A DNA stretch of 64,000 bases, from contig JALGPY010000003.1 in assembly GCA_023055425.1 (NCBI GenBank), forward strand, positions 78,157,491-78,221,490, in the 5' to 3' direction. The number at the start of each line of letters is the position of its first letter. Position 1 is the first letter of the stretch. Origin of the DNA: Linanthus parryae (taxonomy: Eukaryota > Streptophyta > Magnoliopsida > Ericales > Polemoniaceae). Under the pieces are notes generated by a model. The model ran no database searches, was not told the origin of the DNA, and saw nothing but the letters and a program-made list of their open reading frames with translations. This document shows, piece by piece, positions 53,992-64,000 of this stretch. Position numbers and translations under genes: made by a program.

Positions 53992-56900
53992 TTGTGCAGA
54001 CAATGGCGTAAAGATGGTATCTTGCCGCGGCTCGAAAGGATACCCTCCAAGGAGATGGTGAGGGACCCAAAGTGGTGCGAATGTCATGGAAAGGTCATGC
54101 ACCCCACGGCTGACTGTAAGAAGCTCAGAATCATGGTGGGCCAAAAGATGAAAAATGGCGAGCTGATTGTCAGTGACCAGAGGCAGGATGTGCGAAACAA
54201 TCCACTGCCTGCCCATGCGGAGCAAGTGCCGAAGGGCAAAGAGGTTGCCATGATCACGATAATGGACCTCGAAGAGATTGCGGAAGATGGTCTACCCATC
54301 ATTTCCGAAGTCTACAATGAGGAGGATTACAGCATAGACACGGAGGATGAGCGTGCCGATCGGATGAAAGGGTCGCACGGGTTCAGCAGGTTCTTCGACG
54401 AAATGAAATTTTCGGAAAAATGCCGAAAAGAGATGACAAAAGCGATCCTAAGGATAGCGGAAGACTACGAGGAGGACATTGTGGTTTCCAATGGGAAGGT
54501 AGTCAGAGCATCTCGCTCCACGGAAAAGGTCATAACCTTCTCCGCAAGCGACAAAAGGACAAATGCGAGTCACCAGAAGCCCTTGTATGTGAGAACAATA
54601 ATCAATGGTGTCGAATTCAAACGAGCATTTGTCGACGGCGGAACAGCAGTTAACGTGGTCCCACTCCACACTTTGAAGCTGGCGGGAATCCCAGAACAGA
54701 AGATTGTTAGACGACCATCTCCGCTGATGGGGTTTGGAAGCGACTCCAGGATGACGATAGGATGGATCCGTCTGGGTGTCCAGATTGGTAAAATCAAATG
54801 CTCAGCCAAATTCTACGTCATAGATGCGAGCACTACATATCATATGATCATCGTTCGGGCCTGGATTCATCGCTTCGATGCAATCCCCTCAACGGCTCAT
54901 CAGGTGATGAAAGCTATCTGGAACAATAGAGTGGTGGAGATACCGGCTTCTGTAAACCCTTTCAATTTGGATGAGGCGCACCTCTCCGAGGCAGTATGGT
55001 TCACCGAAATGACAGATGAGAAAACGCCGGGACCGTTCAACCCCACTCCTTTGCCTCGATGGGAGGACATCAAAGATCAGTCACCTGCAGGGGTGATGGT
55101 GACAAGGGAGGAATCCTAGGAAAAGTCGTCTGCGCAAGAAGAGACACCGCGAATTGCTTATCAGCGAAAGAATGTGTACACCCTGAAAAGGATAGCAAAG
55201 CATGATCCTGAAGGCAAGGAGATTGAGAGCTTCTACGCCAACGGGAAGAAATGTTACCGCATATGAAGGTGTGCGGGGGTGTCCCCACGCGAGCATGGGG
55301 GTATCCCTGGGCAAATCAATCAAATTGAGCAGGTTATGGGATTGGACAAACCAACACGAGACGCTCCAGAGGAGAATCTAAAAGAAGCACCCGAATGCAT
55401 GGAGGACAATCCCAAACCGCAAAAGCAGGAGCTGAAGGAGGTATTCCTAAGCCCAAACGAAAAAAAAGAAAAGGCCAGTCTTTCTGAGTGCAGACCTCAC
55501 AAGCGAGGAGGAGGAAAGATTGCTACAACTTCTAACTAAGTACAAAGACGTGTTCGCATGGGAGTACGATGAGATGCCGGGCCTGGACGCGAGCATCACT
55601 ATGCACAGGTTAGATGTGATCCCAGGATCTAAACCGGTAAAGCAAAGCACAAGGAGCTTTAGGCCGGAGATCAACGTGAAGATCAAGCAAGAAATCGTCA
55701 AACTGCTGACTGCTAAATTCATTGAGCCGAATCACCATCCAACATGGTTGGCCAACATTGTGCCAGTGGTGAAGAAGAACGGGCAACTTCGCATTTGTGT
55801 GGACTTTCGGGACCTTAATCGTTTCTGTCCCAAAGACGATTTTCCACTCCCCAACATTGATCTACTCATAGATTCAACCGCGGGTCATCGCATGTTCAGC
55901 TTCATGGACGACTTTAGCGGGTACAACCAGATCAAGATGGACCCTGAAGATGCACGGAAAACTGCGTTCATCACGCCAGTGGGAGTCTTCAATTACACGG
56001 TTATGCCTTTTGGACTCAAGAATGCAGGTGCGACTTACCAGTGAGCTATGATGGCCCTGTTCCACGACATGATGCATAAAGAGGTAGAATTCTATGTTGA
56101 TGACTTGGTCGTCAAGTCCAAGGAAGAAAGCGACCACTTGGAGGATCTGCGGAAAGTCTTCGAAAGATGTAGACGTTTCAGCTAAAGATGAACCCCATGA
56201 AATGCGCATTTGGAGTAACCTCGGGGAAATTCTTGGGATGTGTAATACATCGCCAAGGCATCGAGCCTGATCTCGCAAAAGTATCAGCCATCACCAGCAT
56301 GACGGCGCCGCACAACCAAAGTGCTTTGAAGACATTCCTGGGGAAGTTATCTTACCTGCGAAGGTTCATCCCTGCGATCGCAGAAATCACCTTCTGTTTC
56401 AGCGATCTTCTCAAGAAAGATGCTGTGTACGATTGGACCGCAGAGCACGAAACCCCATTCGGAAAGCTAAAGGAATTGTTGACATCGTTAAGGGTTATGA
56501 TCGCACCACAACTCGGATCACCACTTTTTCTATACCTTACATCGACAAAATGATCTATTGGGGCGCTTTTAGCTCAGGAGTATAAGGGGCAAGAAAGGCC
56601 GATCTACTACATTTCCCGAATAGTGCAACCAGCAGAATCAAGGTATACGGACATCGAGCGTCATTTCCTTGCTTTGTTCTTTGTGATAGAAAAGTTGAAG
56701 CACTATTTCGCTTCGCACAAAGTGATCGTGGTTACAAAGAGTGACCCCATACGGTATCTCTTGACTCACACTTCTCCTGGTGGAAGACTAGCAAAATGGT
56801 ATATGACCATTTCTCAGTACGACATCACATGCGTTCGACCCCGGGAAATCAAATCGCAGGCGGTGGCGGATTTGCTAGCACATTTCCCTGATAATAGTCA

Positions 56901-58665
56901 TGAGCCTGTAATTGAGGAGGAACTGGAGGGTCCTGAGATCTATGCAGTTGAGTTGCCTTATTGGATGCTCCATTTCGATGGGTCATCAACAAGGAAAGGT
57001 GGAGGAATCGGAATAGTCCTGACCAAACCTGATGGAGAGGTCATAGAGATGTCCACAAAGCTTGATTTCGCAGTCACCAACAACAAAGCAGAGCATGAAG
57101 CTCTCATCGCAGGTCTTCGCGCAGCAAGGGCACTAGAAGTAAGAAATTTGGCGGTTATGGGGGACTCCAAACTAATCGTCAAACAAGCCTCGGGCGAGTA
57201 CGGTTTGAAGGAGTTAAACCTATTGCCCTACCGAAATTTGGTACAGAAGCTGGTGCAGCAATTCTGCGACGTCAGGTACGAGCACAAACCCAGAGCAGAC
57301 AATAGGCACGCTGATGCTTTGGCTACCTTGGGATCCAAGGTTAGTGCGGATAAGTGTCCCGCGAGAATCTTGATTGAAGTGCGAACATCCTCGGCGTTAA
57401 CAGAGGACGCGTGCGACGACGAACGTAAGGATGATGCAGACTGGAGAAAGCCACTCTTTGACTTTCTCACGCAGGGGATTGAGCCTGAGTCGAGAAAAGA
57501 AGCTGACAAACTAAAGAGGAAAGCAGCACGGTACGTGGTGCTAGAGAATATACTCTGGCGAAGGGGCCACGAGGGCAACTTACTGCGATGCCTAGACAGC
57601 AAAGAAGCACAAGAGGTGATGGACCTCTCTCACCAAGTGGAACATCAGGGAGGTGCGAAGTTATGCAGACAACTCCTCACAGTCGGTTACTTCTGGCCCA
57701 CCATGGAAGTAGATTGCCGCGCTAAAGTAAGTAGGTTCCAGGAGTGTCAATTCAAAGGCAACCTAGTACATGCTCCTGCCGTAGATCTACATGCGTTGGG
57801 AACACCATGGCCGTTCCATACTTGGGTTCTAGATTTTGTTGGCCCTATCCGACCAGCCTCGCAGGGGAACCAGTTTATTCTCACCGCGACCGAATTATTC
57901 AGTAAGTGGGTAGAAGCAATACCACTGAAGACAGCAAATGCGCTTGCGGTAGTCCAATTCATCCAAGAGAATATCATATACCGGTTCGGAATTCCTAACA
58001 CAATTCTCTCGGATAATGGTACCCCCTTCGTCAATCGCCAGGTAGCTGCGAAGCTAGCGGGATACAACATAAGGCAGATATTTTCTACCCCCTACTATCC
58101 AAAAGGGAATGGTCAAGCGGAGGCAACCAACAAGACGTTGTTGAGAATCTTGAGCAAGATGGTTGCGGACGACCACAAGAAATGGACTGATTCTTTGAAC
58201 ATAGCCTTCTGTGCGTATCGAACTTCTCCGAGGACTCCCACAGGAGACTTCCCATTTCTTTTATGTTATGGAGCTGAAGCTGTAGTACCTGCGGAGGTAA
58301 AAGTCAACTCTGCAAGGTTGGCCTTCCATGTTCTATACGAGAATCAACGCGATCATGATTTAGTTCTGTTAGAAGAAAAGCGGGAGCGGGCTAAGCGGAC
58401 TAACAAGCGATACCAAGAAAGGATCGCTCGTGCGTACAACAAAACGGTCCAACGCCGAGATTTCGCAGTTGGGGACCTGGTTTTGCGCGCATCGGACCAC
58501 TGCATGCGGGAGGCGGCTCACCCAAAATTCGCAGCCAACTGGAGAGGCCCCTTCGAAGTCAAAGAAGTCTTCGACAGTGGCTACTGCAATATACAAAGGC
58601 TACATGGGACGGCCTCAACCCCAAGCTCAGTCAACATGCGCTGGATTAAGAAGTATCATCCTTAA
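53992..58665 (+). pseudogene. Tat pol: protease, RT, RNase H, second RNase H, integrase
   Basis: Zinc-finger-like CECHGKVMHPTADC (54076), protease ALVDGG-type motif AFVDGGTAVNVVPL (54630), a stop at 55117, RT with WLANIVPVVKKNGQLRICVDFR (55745), FSFMDDFSGYNQI (55905), MPFGLKNAGATYQ-stop (56030), FYVDDLVVKS (56090), a frameshift near 56178, KTFLGKLSYLRRFIPA, and RNase H SRYTDIERHFLAL (56638). The second RNase H reads WMLHFDGSSTRKGGGIG and VTNNKAEHEALIAGL (56963-57120). Integrase has a partial HHCC finger, HTWVLDFVGP (57818), SDNGTPF (58010) and GQAEATNKTLL (58117), ending at 58665. Breaks: TAG 55117, TGA 55264, frameshift near 55460, TGA 56042, frameshift near 56178, TGA 56551. From 56623 the 680-codon RNase H-integrase frame is intact. 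Confidence 0.93.
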
Positions 58666-58876
58666 CTCCTCTCATTATATGCGTTAGAGTACAATGCCTA
58701 CTTTATGCTCTGTATTGTTAAAGATTCATACATCTTATCTCCCATATGAGGGAATTGTAATCTCACCTCTCCCACATGAGAGTGTTCTATAATAAAAGGC
58801 TTCTCCCGAATGGGAAGAACTTTGTGATTTCAGCTGTCTTTATCGCTTTATTTATTTCTTCATTTCTCAATAGCGA
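58666..58876 (+). other. Tat 3' non-coding leader to the minisatellite
   Basis: Short AT-rich stretch with direct phrases 'cccatatgaggg' and 'cccacatgag'. No gene is visible. Confidence 0.5.
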
Positions 58877-59400
58877 AAGCCTATCTGTCATGATAGCAGC
58901 ACCATGCGAATATGATCTTAACTGATCGTCAAGCCTATCTGCCATGATAGCAGCACTAAGCAAATATGATCTTAAGTGATCTTCAAGCCTATCTGCCATG
59001 ATAGCAGCACCATGCGACTATGATCTTAACTGATCTAAAAGCCTATCCGCCGTGATAGCAGCAGTATGCGAATACGATCTTAACTGATCTACAAGCCTAT
59101 CTGCCGTGATAGCAGCCCTATGCGGATATGATCTTAAGTGCTCTTTAAGCCTATCTGCCTTGATAGCAGCACTATGAAAATATGATCTTAAGTGATCTTC
59201 AAGTCTATCTGCCATTATAGCAGCATTATGTGAATATGATCTTAAGTGATCTTCAAAGCCTATCTGCTGAAATTGCAGCCGTACTTGATTCTAATCTTAA
59301 GTGATTCTCAAGCCTATCTGCCAAGATAGCAAAGCTATGCAAATGCGATCTCAAATGATCTAAAAACTCATCTGCTAAGATAGCAGTTCTCATGAATGAT
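58877..59400 (+). repeat. Minisatellite, 54-base unit, nine to ten copies
   Basis: Each unit begins AAGCCTATCTGCC, continues GATAGCAGCA and ends GATCTTAAGTGATC-TC. The first six units are exactly 54 bases; later ones vary by one or two bases and decay. Each unit holds two small inverted repeats, CTATC-TGCCAT-GATAG and GATC-TTAAGT-GATC. It lies between integrase and the antisense frames, where Tat/Ogre elements are known to carry variable tandem repeats. Confidence 0.92.
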
Positions 59401-59801
59401 TTTTAATCTGCGAATCTATCTATTGGATAGCAAATTAGAGCAACAACTCAAAGTGCAAATACGATACTGCAAGAGGCGAAGATTGCCAATACGCATGCGA
59501 AATTGCAATTTGTTGTGATAAGAACAGCAAATCATACAAAGTGATTTATTATTATGAGTCAAAATGACTTACAATTTATCTGTCTAGATAGTAGCTTACA
59601 AGCGAAAAGCTCAGACTGAGCTAATTACACAGCCAACATGGCTTACAACTCATCTAAATAGTAGCTTACAGGCGAAAGTTACACAGAAGGGAAATCCTAA
59701 CAAAAGCTATGCGACATAGTGGTCTGCGACCAAAGATCTGTAGCAAGTAGGGTCTTTCTATAGAAAAAACGGCCTACAAACGCTACCAGAGCTATGCGAC
59801 G
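59401..59801. other. Tat 3' region without recognised genes
   Basis: AT-rich sequence with repeated 'agtagcttaca.gcgaaa' phrases (59587, 59645). Nothing coding is supported. Confidence 0.45.
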
Positions 59802-60314
59802 CTATGCCCAAGATCCCAGGATCTGACAAGGCCTCTGTCTGCTCTTCACTCCAAGATATGTGCCCGAGGAACCACCTGTTCCGGCGTATGCGGCGGTGAA
59901 GAACAGGCCAACAGCAACTCCTAGGGCAAGAAGCTCCTTGTCCACGGAGACGAGCATAATGGCTCGCCACCCTGAGTTCAAGAACGTGGAGGCAAGAAAT
60001 TCTCCTCTAGGAAAGCTAGAGGAGAAACCCGCCGTTCATTACGAATCGGTAAGAAGGTCAGTACGACGTTGCACCTCGTCGGAAACATGACCTGCAAACA
60101 TAATAGACGAAGAAAATTCTTCGAGCAAGCATGATGTATTATGTTCAACTTCTTTATGATGGTTATGAAGATCAATAAGCCTCGTTGAGAAGATCTTGGA
60201 AGCTATTTCTAAGGCACAAAGCACAAACTCAGTTTCCACAACTTGAGGTTGCCATGAATCAACGAAAGAGAAGCGTTGAAGCCAGCAGTCGTAAGGACTC
60301 ATGGCAAGCCACAT
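59802..60314 (-). pseudogene. Antisense ORF in the Tat element, two adjacent stops
   Basis: Minus-strand frame of 170 codons from ATG 60314 to TAG 59802, broken only by TAA and TGA at codons 92 and 93. The first part (MWLAMSPYDCWLQRF...) has mixed helical character. The part after the stops contains FPRGEFLASTFLNSGW and a hydrophobic segment LLALGVAVGLFFTAAYAG that could span a membrane, then a Gly/Ser-rich end. A TATA-like box lies 36-44 bases upstream. Several plant Tat/Grande-type elements carry an antisense ORF between integrase and the 3' LTR, so this may be one, or a captured host gene. A possible acceptor (TTTGCAG) near 60094 leaves open that part is intronic. I recognise no family. 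Confidence 0.5.
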
Positions 60315-60349
60315 TGTGGGATGAGGAACCCAAGCAACAAGAGGCTGGG

Positions 60350-60358
60350 TTTATATAG
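60350..60358 (-). promoter_or_regulatory. TATA-like box for the antisense ORF
   Basis: On the minus strand CTATATAAA lies in GGTCTATATAAACCC, 36 bases upstream of the ATG at 60314, a plausible core-promoter distance if the leader is short. Confidence 0.45.
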
Positions 60359-60744
60359 ACCAAGTAGAGACCCTTCGGTTGCCGGGCTGAGTCAGCAAAA
60401 CTTGGAAAAGGGGCAAGAATCAATCACTTATGCCTTGATAAAGGGAACATTCAATTACCCTACTAAAGGCTACGACGATTCAGTTGCGTGTCCTAATTAA
60501 TGACGGAAGGTCATGATTCGGATGGACTTCCCAAGGAAGGCGTGCTTATCTGATAAGAAATTAGTGAGAAAATCAAGGCATAATATCGCTAGCTGATGTC
60601 ATAATTGATACGCACAAAGATATTCGAGCAAATCCCGGGAAGGGCAAAACGGGCATTCAAGCTTTAAATAAAAAAAAGGGGGAGAAACCTTAGCAACATT
60701 ACAATAATGTTTTAACATTTTGTTCAAAACAAATTTGTTATTGT
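60359..60744. other. Gap between the antisense frames
   Basis: Contains a purine-rich AAAAAAAAGGGGGAG at about 60670 that looks like a polypurine tract, but no LTR follows it. No gene is visible. Confidence 0.4.
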
Positions 60745-60899
60745 TCAAAATAAGCCTTTGACCAGGGAGTCATCAGGAGTAAACTGAAGTGACAAATTTG
60801 TCACTTGCTCCACTTCTCGCTTCAACAGCTCGTAGTTGGCGCTCATTTCATGGAAGAGCTTCACAGCCTCTTCAGCTTTCTGCCTTTGCTTCTCCACCT
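60745..60899 (-). pseudogene. C-terminal end of a second antisense ORF, cut by the Angela-like LTR
   Basis: Minus-strand open frame of 50 codons running from the LTR junction at 60899 to TGA at 60745. It reads VEKQRQKAEEAVKLFHEM, then an amphipathic LKREVEQVTNLS and an acidic end. The heptad-like charge pattern suggests a coiled coil. No stop interrupts it, and the frame continues to the exact insertion point, so its N-terminal part must lie beyond the inserted element, outside this window. It is probably the antisense ORF typical of Tat elements. Confidence 0.5.
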
Positions 60900-62336
60900 T
60901 GTTGGGTTTTGACGTAGGTAACGCAGCGGAATAACAAAATTAATCCTACTCAAAGCCCACCAAGGATCACAGGAAGAGACATCATAACATGATTAGGGAC
61001 ATAGAAGATGTGTACCTTTTGATTTGTGAGATCACACGAAGAATGATGTCCTCGTCTCTACGGTTGATCCACGTCTAGAGGTGAGATCTAGATTCTTCCT
61101 TCAATCAAGTGCTAGCTTGAACCTTGGAGGAAGAGGGATGAAGATCAAAGCAACAAATCACCAAAGCACAAGGGAGGGGGGCGGCCCTCTCTTGCCGTCG
61201 GGTAGGGGGCGGACGGGTGGCTAGGGTTTCGGACCTAGCACCTTGTCTTGCTCTCTCTTTTTCTCTCTCCCACTCTTTGTGTGTTATGAATAATAACTCA
61301 TGTAGTGGGAAGGAAGCTAGAGCCTCCTTTATATACTCCAACAACTCCTTGTTGTTTCCATAAAAGAGTTTTCTTGTTCTAGTAGGACTAGAACTATTCC
61401 CTTCCTTGCAAATTAGTCCTACTAAGTTTGCAAGGTGTTGCACAATGATCCTTCTATTAATTAATCCATATTAATTAATCCCAAATCTAGCTCTACTCTA
61501 TTTGACGTGTGACCCCATAGGTTTCTATATAGTTGGTAGTAACTATTACTAACATGGAGCGGTGTCTAGCAACACATCCATGCAACCCAACCAATAGAAA
61601 TAGTCAGTGATCCCGACAAACCTTTGTGCCCAATATATCATATTGCATTATCCCTTTGTCTCCATATCCGGATTGGACACGAGACATAAATAGTCACACT
61701 CGTATATCCAATCCATAGTTCCTCGATCCTGGGAATATGCTTATGCGTGCAGATAACATTAATATCTCTATATTAATTTATCCGAGTCTGGCCAGACATT
61801 CAATAAGCCTCATCCCTCGAGTGGCCGTGGATATTTACCCCCATTATGTGGGAGGGACAAATCCTATCTACATCACTACGATCTCTAAGCTTGCTTCCTA
61901 TTACGCCCGATAGCCACCTTTATGATTACCCAGTTACGGTGTAATGTTTGATAACATCAAAGCGCAATATTTCACAACTAGAGTATCTAGTGACTTCAAG
62001 TCCAAGGATTGCAATAATATTAGCACTACGAAAAGCGATTGTGACTTTACATAATCTAATGTATCCTTTTCGTCGTGGGTCAATCCAGTATGCCATTACT
62101 CCTAATGCATACCCATATGTTAGACTTGATATCTCCATATCAATCTACCCATATACTAGTCTATATTTGATTGTCCTATTAATCAATATAATGGACTAGG
62201 GACATTTAAGATAAATAACACAATTTATCTAAGGACTTCATTATATTAAATATCGCCATAAATAATAAATGAATATTCTAGCCAAAACATTGTTCATACT
62301 AAATCTACGATTGCCTCTAGGGCATCTATTCCAACA
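60900..62336 (-). repeat. Angela/BARE-like copia 3' LTR
   Basis: On the minus strand it starts TGTTGGAATAGATGCCCTAG, closely similar to the known start of Angela/BARE LTRs, and ends AAAACCCAACA at 60900. Length is 1,437 bases. The five bases to its left are CACCT; the matching duplication would lie beyond the window. Short open frames inside (61105-61443, 61926-62199) are not credible genes. Confidence 0.85.
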
Positions 62337-62350
62337 GTCTCCCACTTGCA

Positions 62351-64000
62351 CTAGAGCCAATCTGGCGCATCTCGTATGCCTATAGATCTGGCGTGCCCTT
62401 CATGCTTTCGCTGCGCAAGAGGTTTCGTGAGCGGATCTGACACGTTGTCATCTGTCGGAATCTTGCATATCTTCATATCTCCTCGATCGATCATATCACG
62501 AATAAGATGGAATCTCCTAAGTACATGCTTTGACTTTTGGTGCGATCTTGGTTCCTTTGCCTGTGCGATTGCCCCAGAGTTATCACAGTACAACTCTATG
62601 GGATCCACTATGCTAGGGACCACACCGAGCTCAGTGATAAACTTCTTTATCCATACTGCCTCTTTTGCTGCTTCCGCAGCAGCAATGTACTCAGCTTCTG
62701 TTGTAGAATCAGCAACTGTGCCTTGCTTGGAACTCTTCCAGCTCACAGCTCCTCCATTCAGGCAAAACACGTATCCAGACTGCGATCTGTAATCATCCTT
62801 GTCGGTTTGGAAGCTTGCGTCAGTGTAACCCTTTACACTTAGCTCTTCCATTCCTCCAAATATCAAGAACACATCCTTAGTTCTTCTTAAGTACTTTAGG
62901 ATGTTCTTGACAGCAATCCAGTGACTCTCACCCGGATTGGACTGATATCTGCTCACCATACTCAACGCGTATGATACGTCTGGTCTAGTACATAGCATGG
63001 CGTACATGATGGATCCTATGGCCGAAGCATAGGGTATCCTGCTCATGCGGTCCTTCTCCATCTCATTGGAGGGACAGTCATTCTTTGAAAGAGTGACTCC
63101 ATGTGACATGGGCAAGAATCCCTTCTTGGAATCTTGCATGTTGAACCTCTTCAACACCTTGTCAATATATGTACTCTGACTTAGGCCAAGAAACCTTTTA
63201 GATCTATCTCTATAGATCTTTATACCCAGTATATAGGCTGCGTCTCCTAAGTCTTTCATTGCAAAGCACTTTCCTAGCCAATCTTTAACAGATTGCAGAG
63301 TAGGAATATCATTGCCAATGATTAGTATGTCATCCACATACAAGACCAGAAATACTATAGAGCTCCCACTAACCTTCTTGTAAACACAAGGCTCATCTTC
63401 GTTCTTGATGAAGCCAAACTCTTTGACCGCGTCATCAAAACGTCGATTCCAGCTCCTAGAAGCTTGCTTTAATCCATAAATGGATCTTTGCAGCTTACAG
63501 ACTTTATTGGCATTCTCTGGATCCTCAAAACCCTCTGGTTGTGTCATGTACACATCCTCGAGGAGGTTCCCATAAAGAAACGCTGTTTTGACATCCATTT
63601 GCCAAATCTCATAGTCGTAGTATGCTGCAATTGCAAGTAAGATTCGAATGGATTTAGTCATGACGACTGGTGAAAAGGTCTCATCATAGTCAATACCATG
63701 AATCTGTCTATAACCTTTGGCCACCAATCGTCCTTTATAGGCAACTACCTTGCCATCCATGTCGGTCTTCTTCTTGAAGACCCACTTGCACCCTATGGGT
63801 CGACCCCCTTCGGGTGGTTCCACCAAAGTCCATACTTTGTTGGTGTACATGGAATCCATTTCGGATCTCATGGCTTCTAGCCACTTCTTAGAGTCTGGGC
63901 CACTCATGGCTTCTCCATAGTTTGCAGGCTCATCATCCATGAGTGGTACGTCATCGGGCTCAGTCACGAGAAGTCCATATCTCTCTGGCTCATGACGCAC
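62351..64000 (-). CDS. Copia pol polyprotein, C-terminal part: reverse transcriptase and RNase H
   Basis: Open to the window edge; 549 codons ending at 62351, 14 bases before the LTR with a GTGGGAG-type polypurine tract between. RT motifs: KWLEAMRSEMDSM, PIGCKWVFKKK, KGRLVAKGYRQIHGIDYDETFSPV, QMDVKTAFLYG, GLKQASRSWN and the catalytic box LYVDDILIIG (about residue 220). RNase H motifs: YTDASFQTDKDD, QSGYVFCLNGGAVSWKS, DSTTEAEYIAA and CDNSGAIA. In copia elements this is the C-terminus of the single gag-pol polyprotein; the N-terminal gag, protease and integrase lie outside the window. All catalytic residues I can identify are present. Confidence 0.93.
   Translation of the reverse strand: MRHEPERYGLLVTEPDDVPLMDDEPANYGEAMSGPDSKKWLEAMRSEMDSMYTNKVWTLVEPPEGGRPIGCKWVFKKKTDMDGKVVAYKGRLVAKGYRQIHGIDYDETFSPVVMTKSIRILLAIAAYYDYEIWQMDVKTAFLYGNLLEDVYMTQPEGFEDPENANKVCKLQRSIYGLKQASRSWNRRFDDAVKEFGFIKNEDEPCVYKKVSGSSIVFLVLYVDDILIIGNDIPTLQSVKDWLGKCFAMKDLGDAAYILGIKIYRDRSKRFLGLSQSTYIDKVLKRFNMQDSKKGFLPMSHGVTLSKNDCPSNEMEKDRMSRIPYASAIGSIMYAMLCTRPDVSYALSMVSRYQSNPGESHWIAVKNILKYLRRTKDVFLIFGGMEELSVKGYTDASFQTDKDDYRSQSGYVFCLNGGAVSWKSSKQGTVADSTTEAEYIAAAEAAKEAVWIKKFITELGVVPSIVDPIELYCDNSGAIAQAKEPRSHQKSKHVLRRFHLIRDMIDRGDMKICKIPTDDNVSDPLTKPLAQRKHEGHARSIGIRDAPDWL

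Larger units (their letters stand above)
52097..60899 (+). mobile_element. Tat-lineage Ty3/gypsy retrotransposon with dual RNase H and antisense ORFs
   Basis: 5' LTR, primer-like site, gag, protease, RT, RNase H, a second RNase H-like domain, integrase, a minisatellite and antisense frames lie in this order. The additional RNase H after the normal one marks the plant Tat lineage. No 3' LTR is present: the element is cut at 60899 by an Angela-like LTR. On its left it truncates copia 4. Only a handful of breaks interrupt pol, so it is younger than copia 3 and 4. Confidence 0.88.
60900..64000 (-). mobile_element. Angela/BARE-like copia element, 3' part, running off the window
   Basis: 3' LTR, polypurine tract and an intact RT-RNase H frame on the minus strand. 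It is inserted in the antisense region of the Tat element. The absence of any frame break in 549 codons marks it as the youngest insertion on the right side of the window. Confidence 0.88.

Noticed and set aside
53500..54225. 241-codon minus-strand frame opposite the Tat gag
   Set aside because: It lies wholly opposite recognisable gag/pol coding sequence, has no recognisable domain and is best seen as a shadow frame.
60668..60684. AAAAAAAAGGGGGAG as the polypurine tract and start of the Tat 3' LTR
   Set aside because: The sequence after it does not resemble the 5' LTR at 52097-52752 and instead leads into an antisense coding frame.
61105..62199. Open frames inside the Angela-like LTR
   Set aside because: They lie within an LTR, have no domain and are expected by chance in 1.4 kb.

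Overview
The window reads as plant nuclear DNA, most likely from a eudicot with a repeat-rich genome. Three things point there: plant-type Ty1/copia and Ty3/gypsy lineages, plant L1-type LINEs whose ORF2 ends in an RNase H domain, and GT-AG introns in a gene whose protein aligns best with plant DNA topoisomerase II. I see no bacterial operon, CRISPR array, rRNA or tRNA gene.

Layout. 1-1422 is a leftover LTR of a SIRE-like copia element. 1423-6289 is a degenerate non-autonomous LTR element on the + strand (LARD A, tRNA-Asp primer site). 6290-7727 is unassigned. 7728-12183 is an internally deleted copia element (copia 1). 12184-13538 is unassigned and carries one possible exon. 13539-18289 is a second internally deleted copia (copia 2), sitting directly downstream of the only host-type gene, a topoisomerase II-like gene on the minus strand (18296-22778) with three related Stowaway-like MITEs in or beside it. 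23280-23580 is a small copia fragment.

23581-42957 is a decayed copia element (copia 3). Its reverse-transcriptase region is split by an 11-kb CACTA-type transposon (29184-40260), which itself contains a well-preserved LARD element on the minus strand (LARD B, 31501-38335, TSD ATTGC). 42958-45440 is the 3' end of a LINE broken by a Helitron (43738-45342). 45480-47095 is ORF1 plus the first codons of ORF2 of another LINE. 47100-52090 is a degenerate SIRE-like copia (copia 4) with a Tourist-like MITE in its LTR. 52097-60899 is a Tat-lineage gypsy element with dual RNase H, a 54-bp minisatellite and antisense reading frames. It is cut by an Angela/BARE-like copia on the minus strand (60900-64000), whose RT-RNase H frame is intact to the window edge.

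Most interesting points. (1) The topoisomerase II-like gene keeps a 2.28-kb open exon and the scaffold motifs of the family, but the ATPase, TOPRIM and tyrosine active-site motifs are altered or missing; it may encode a pseudoenzyme. (2) LARD B encodes an intact 383-residue protein opening with two tandem CX2CX3HX5C motifs, a variant spacing of the gag zinc knuckle. (3) The Tat element carries an antisense frame behind its own TATA-like box. (4) A textbook Helitron lies inside an 81-bp tandem duplication of its target. (5) Three unrelated LTR families each carry clusters of short perfect palindromes. Lineage names come from motifs recognised by eye, not from searches.
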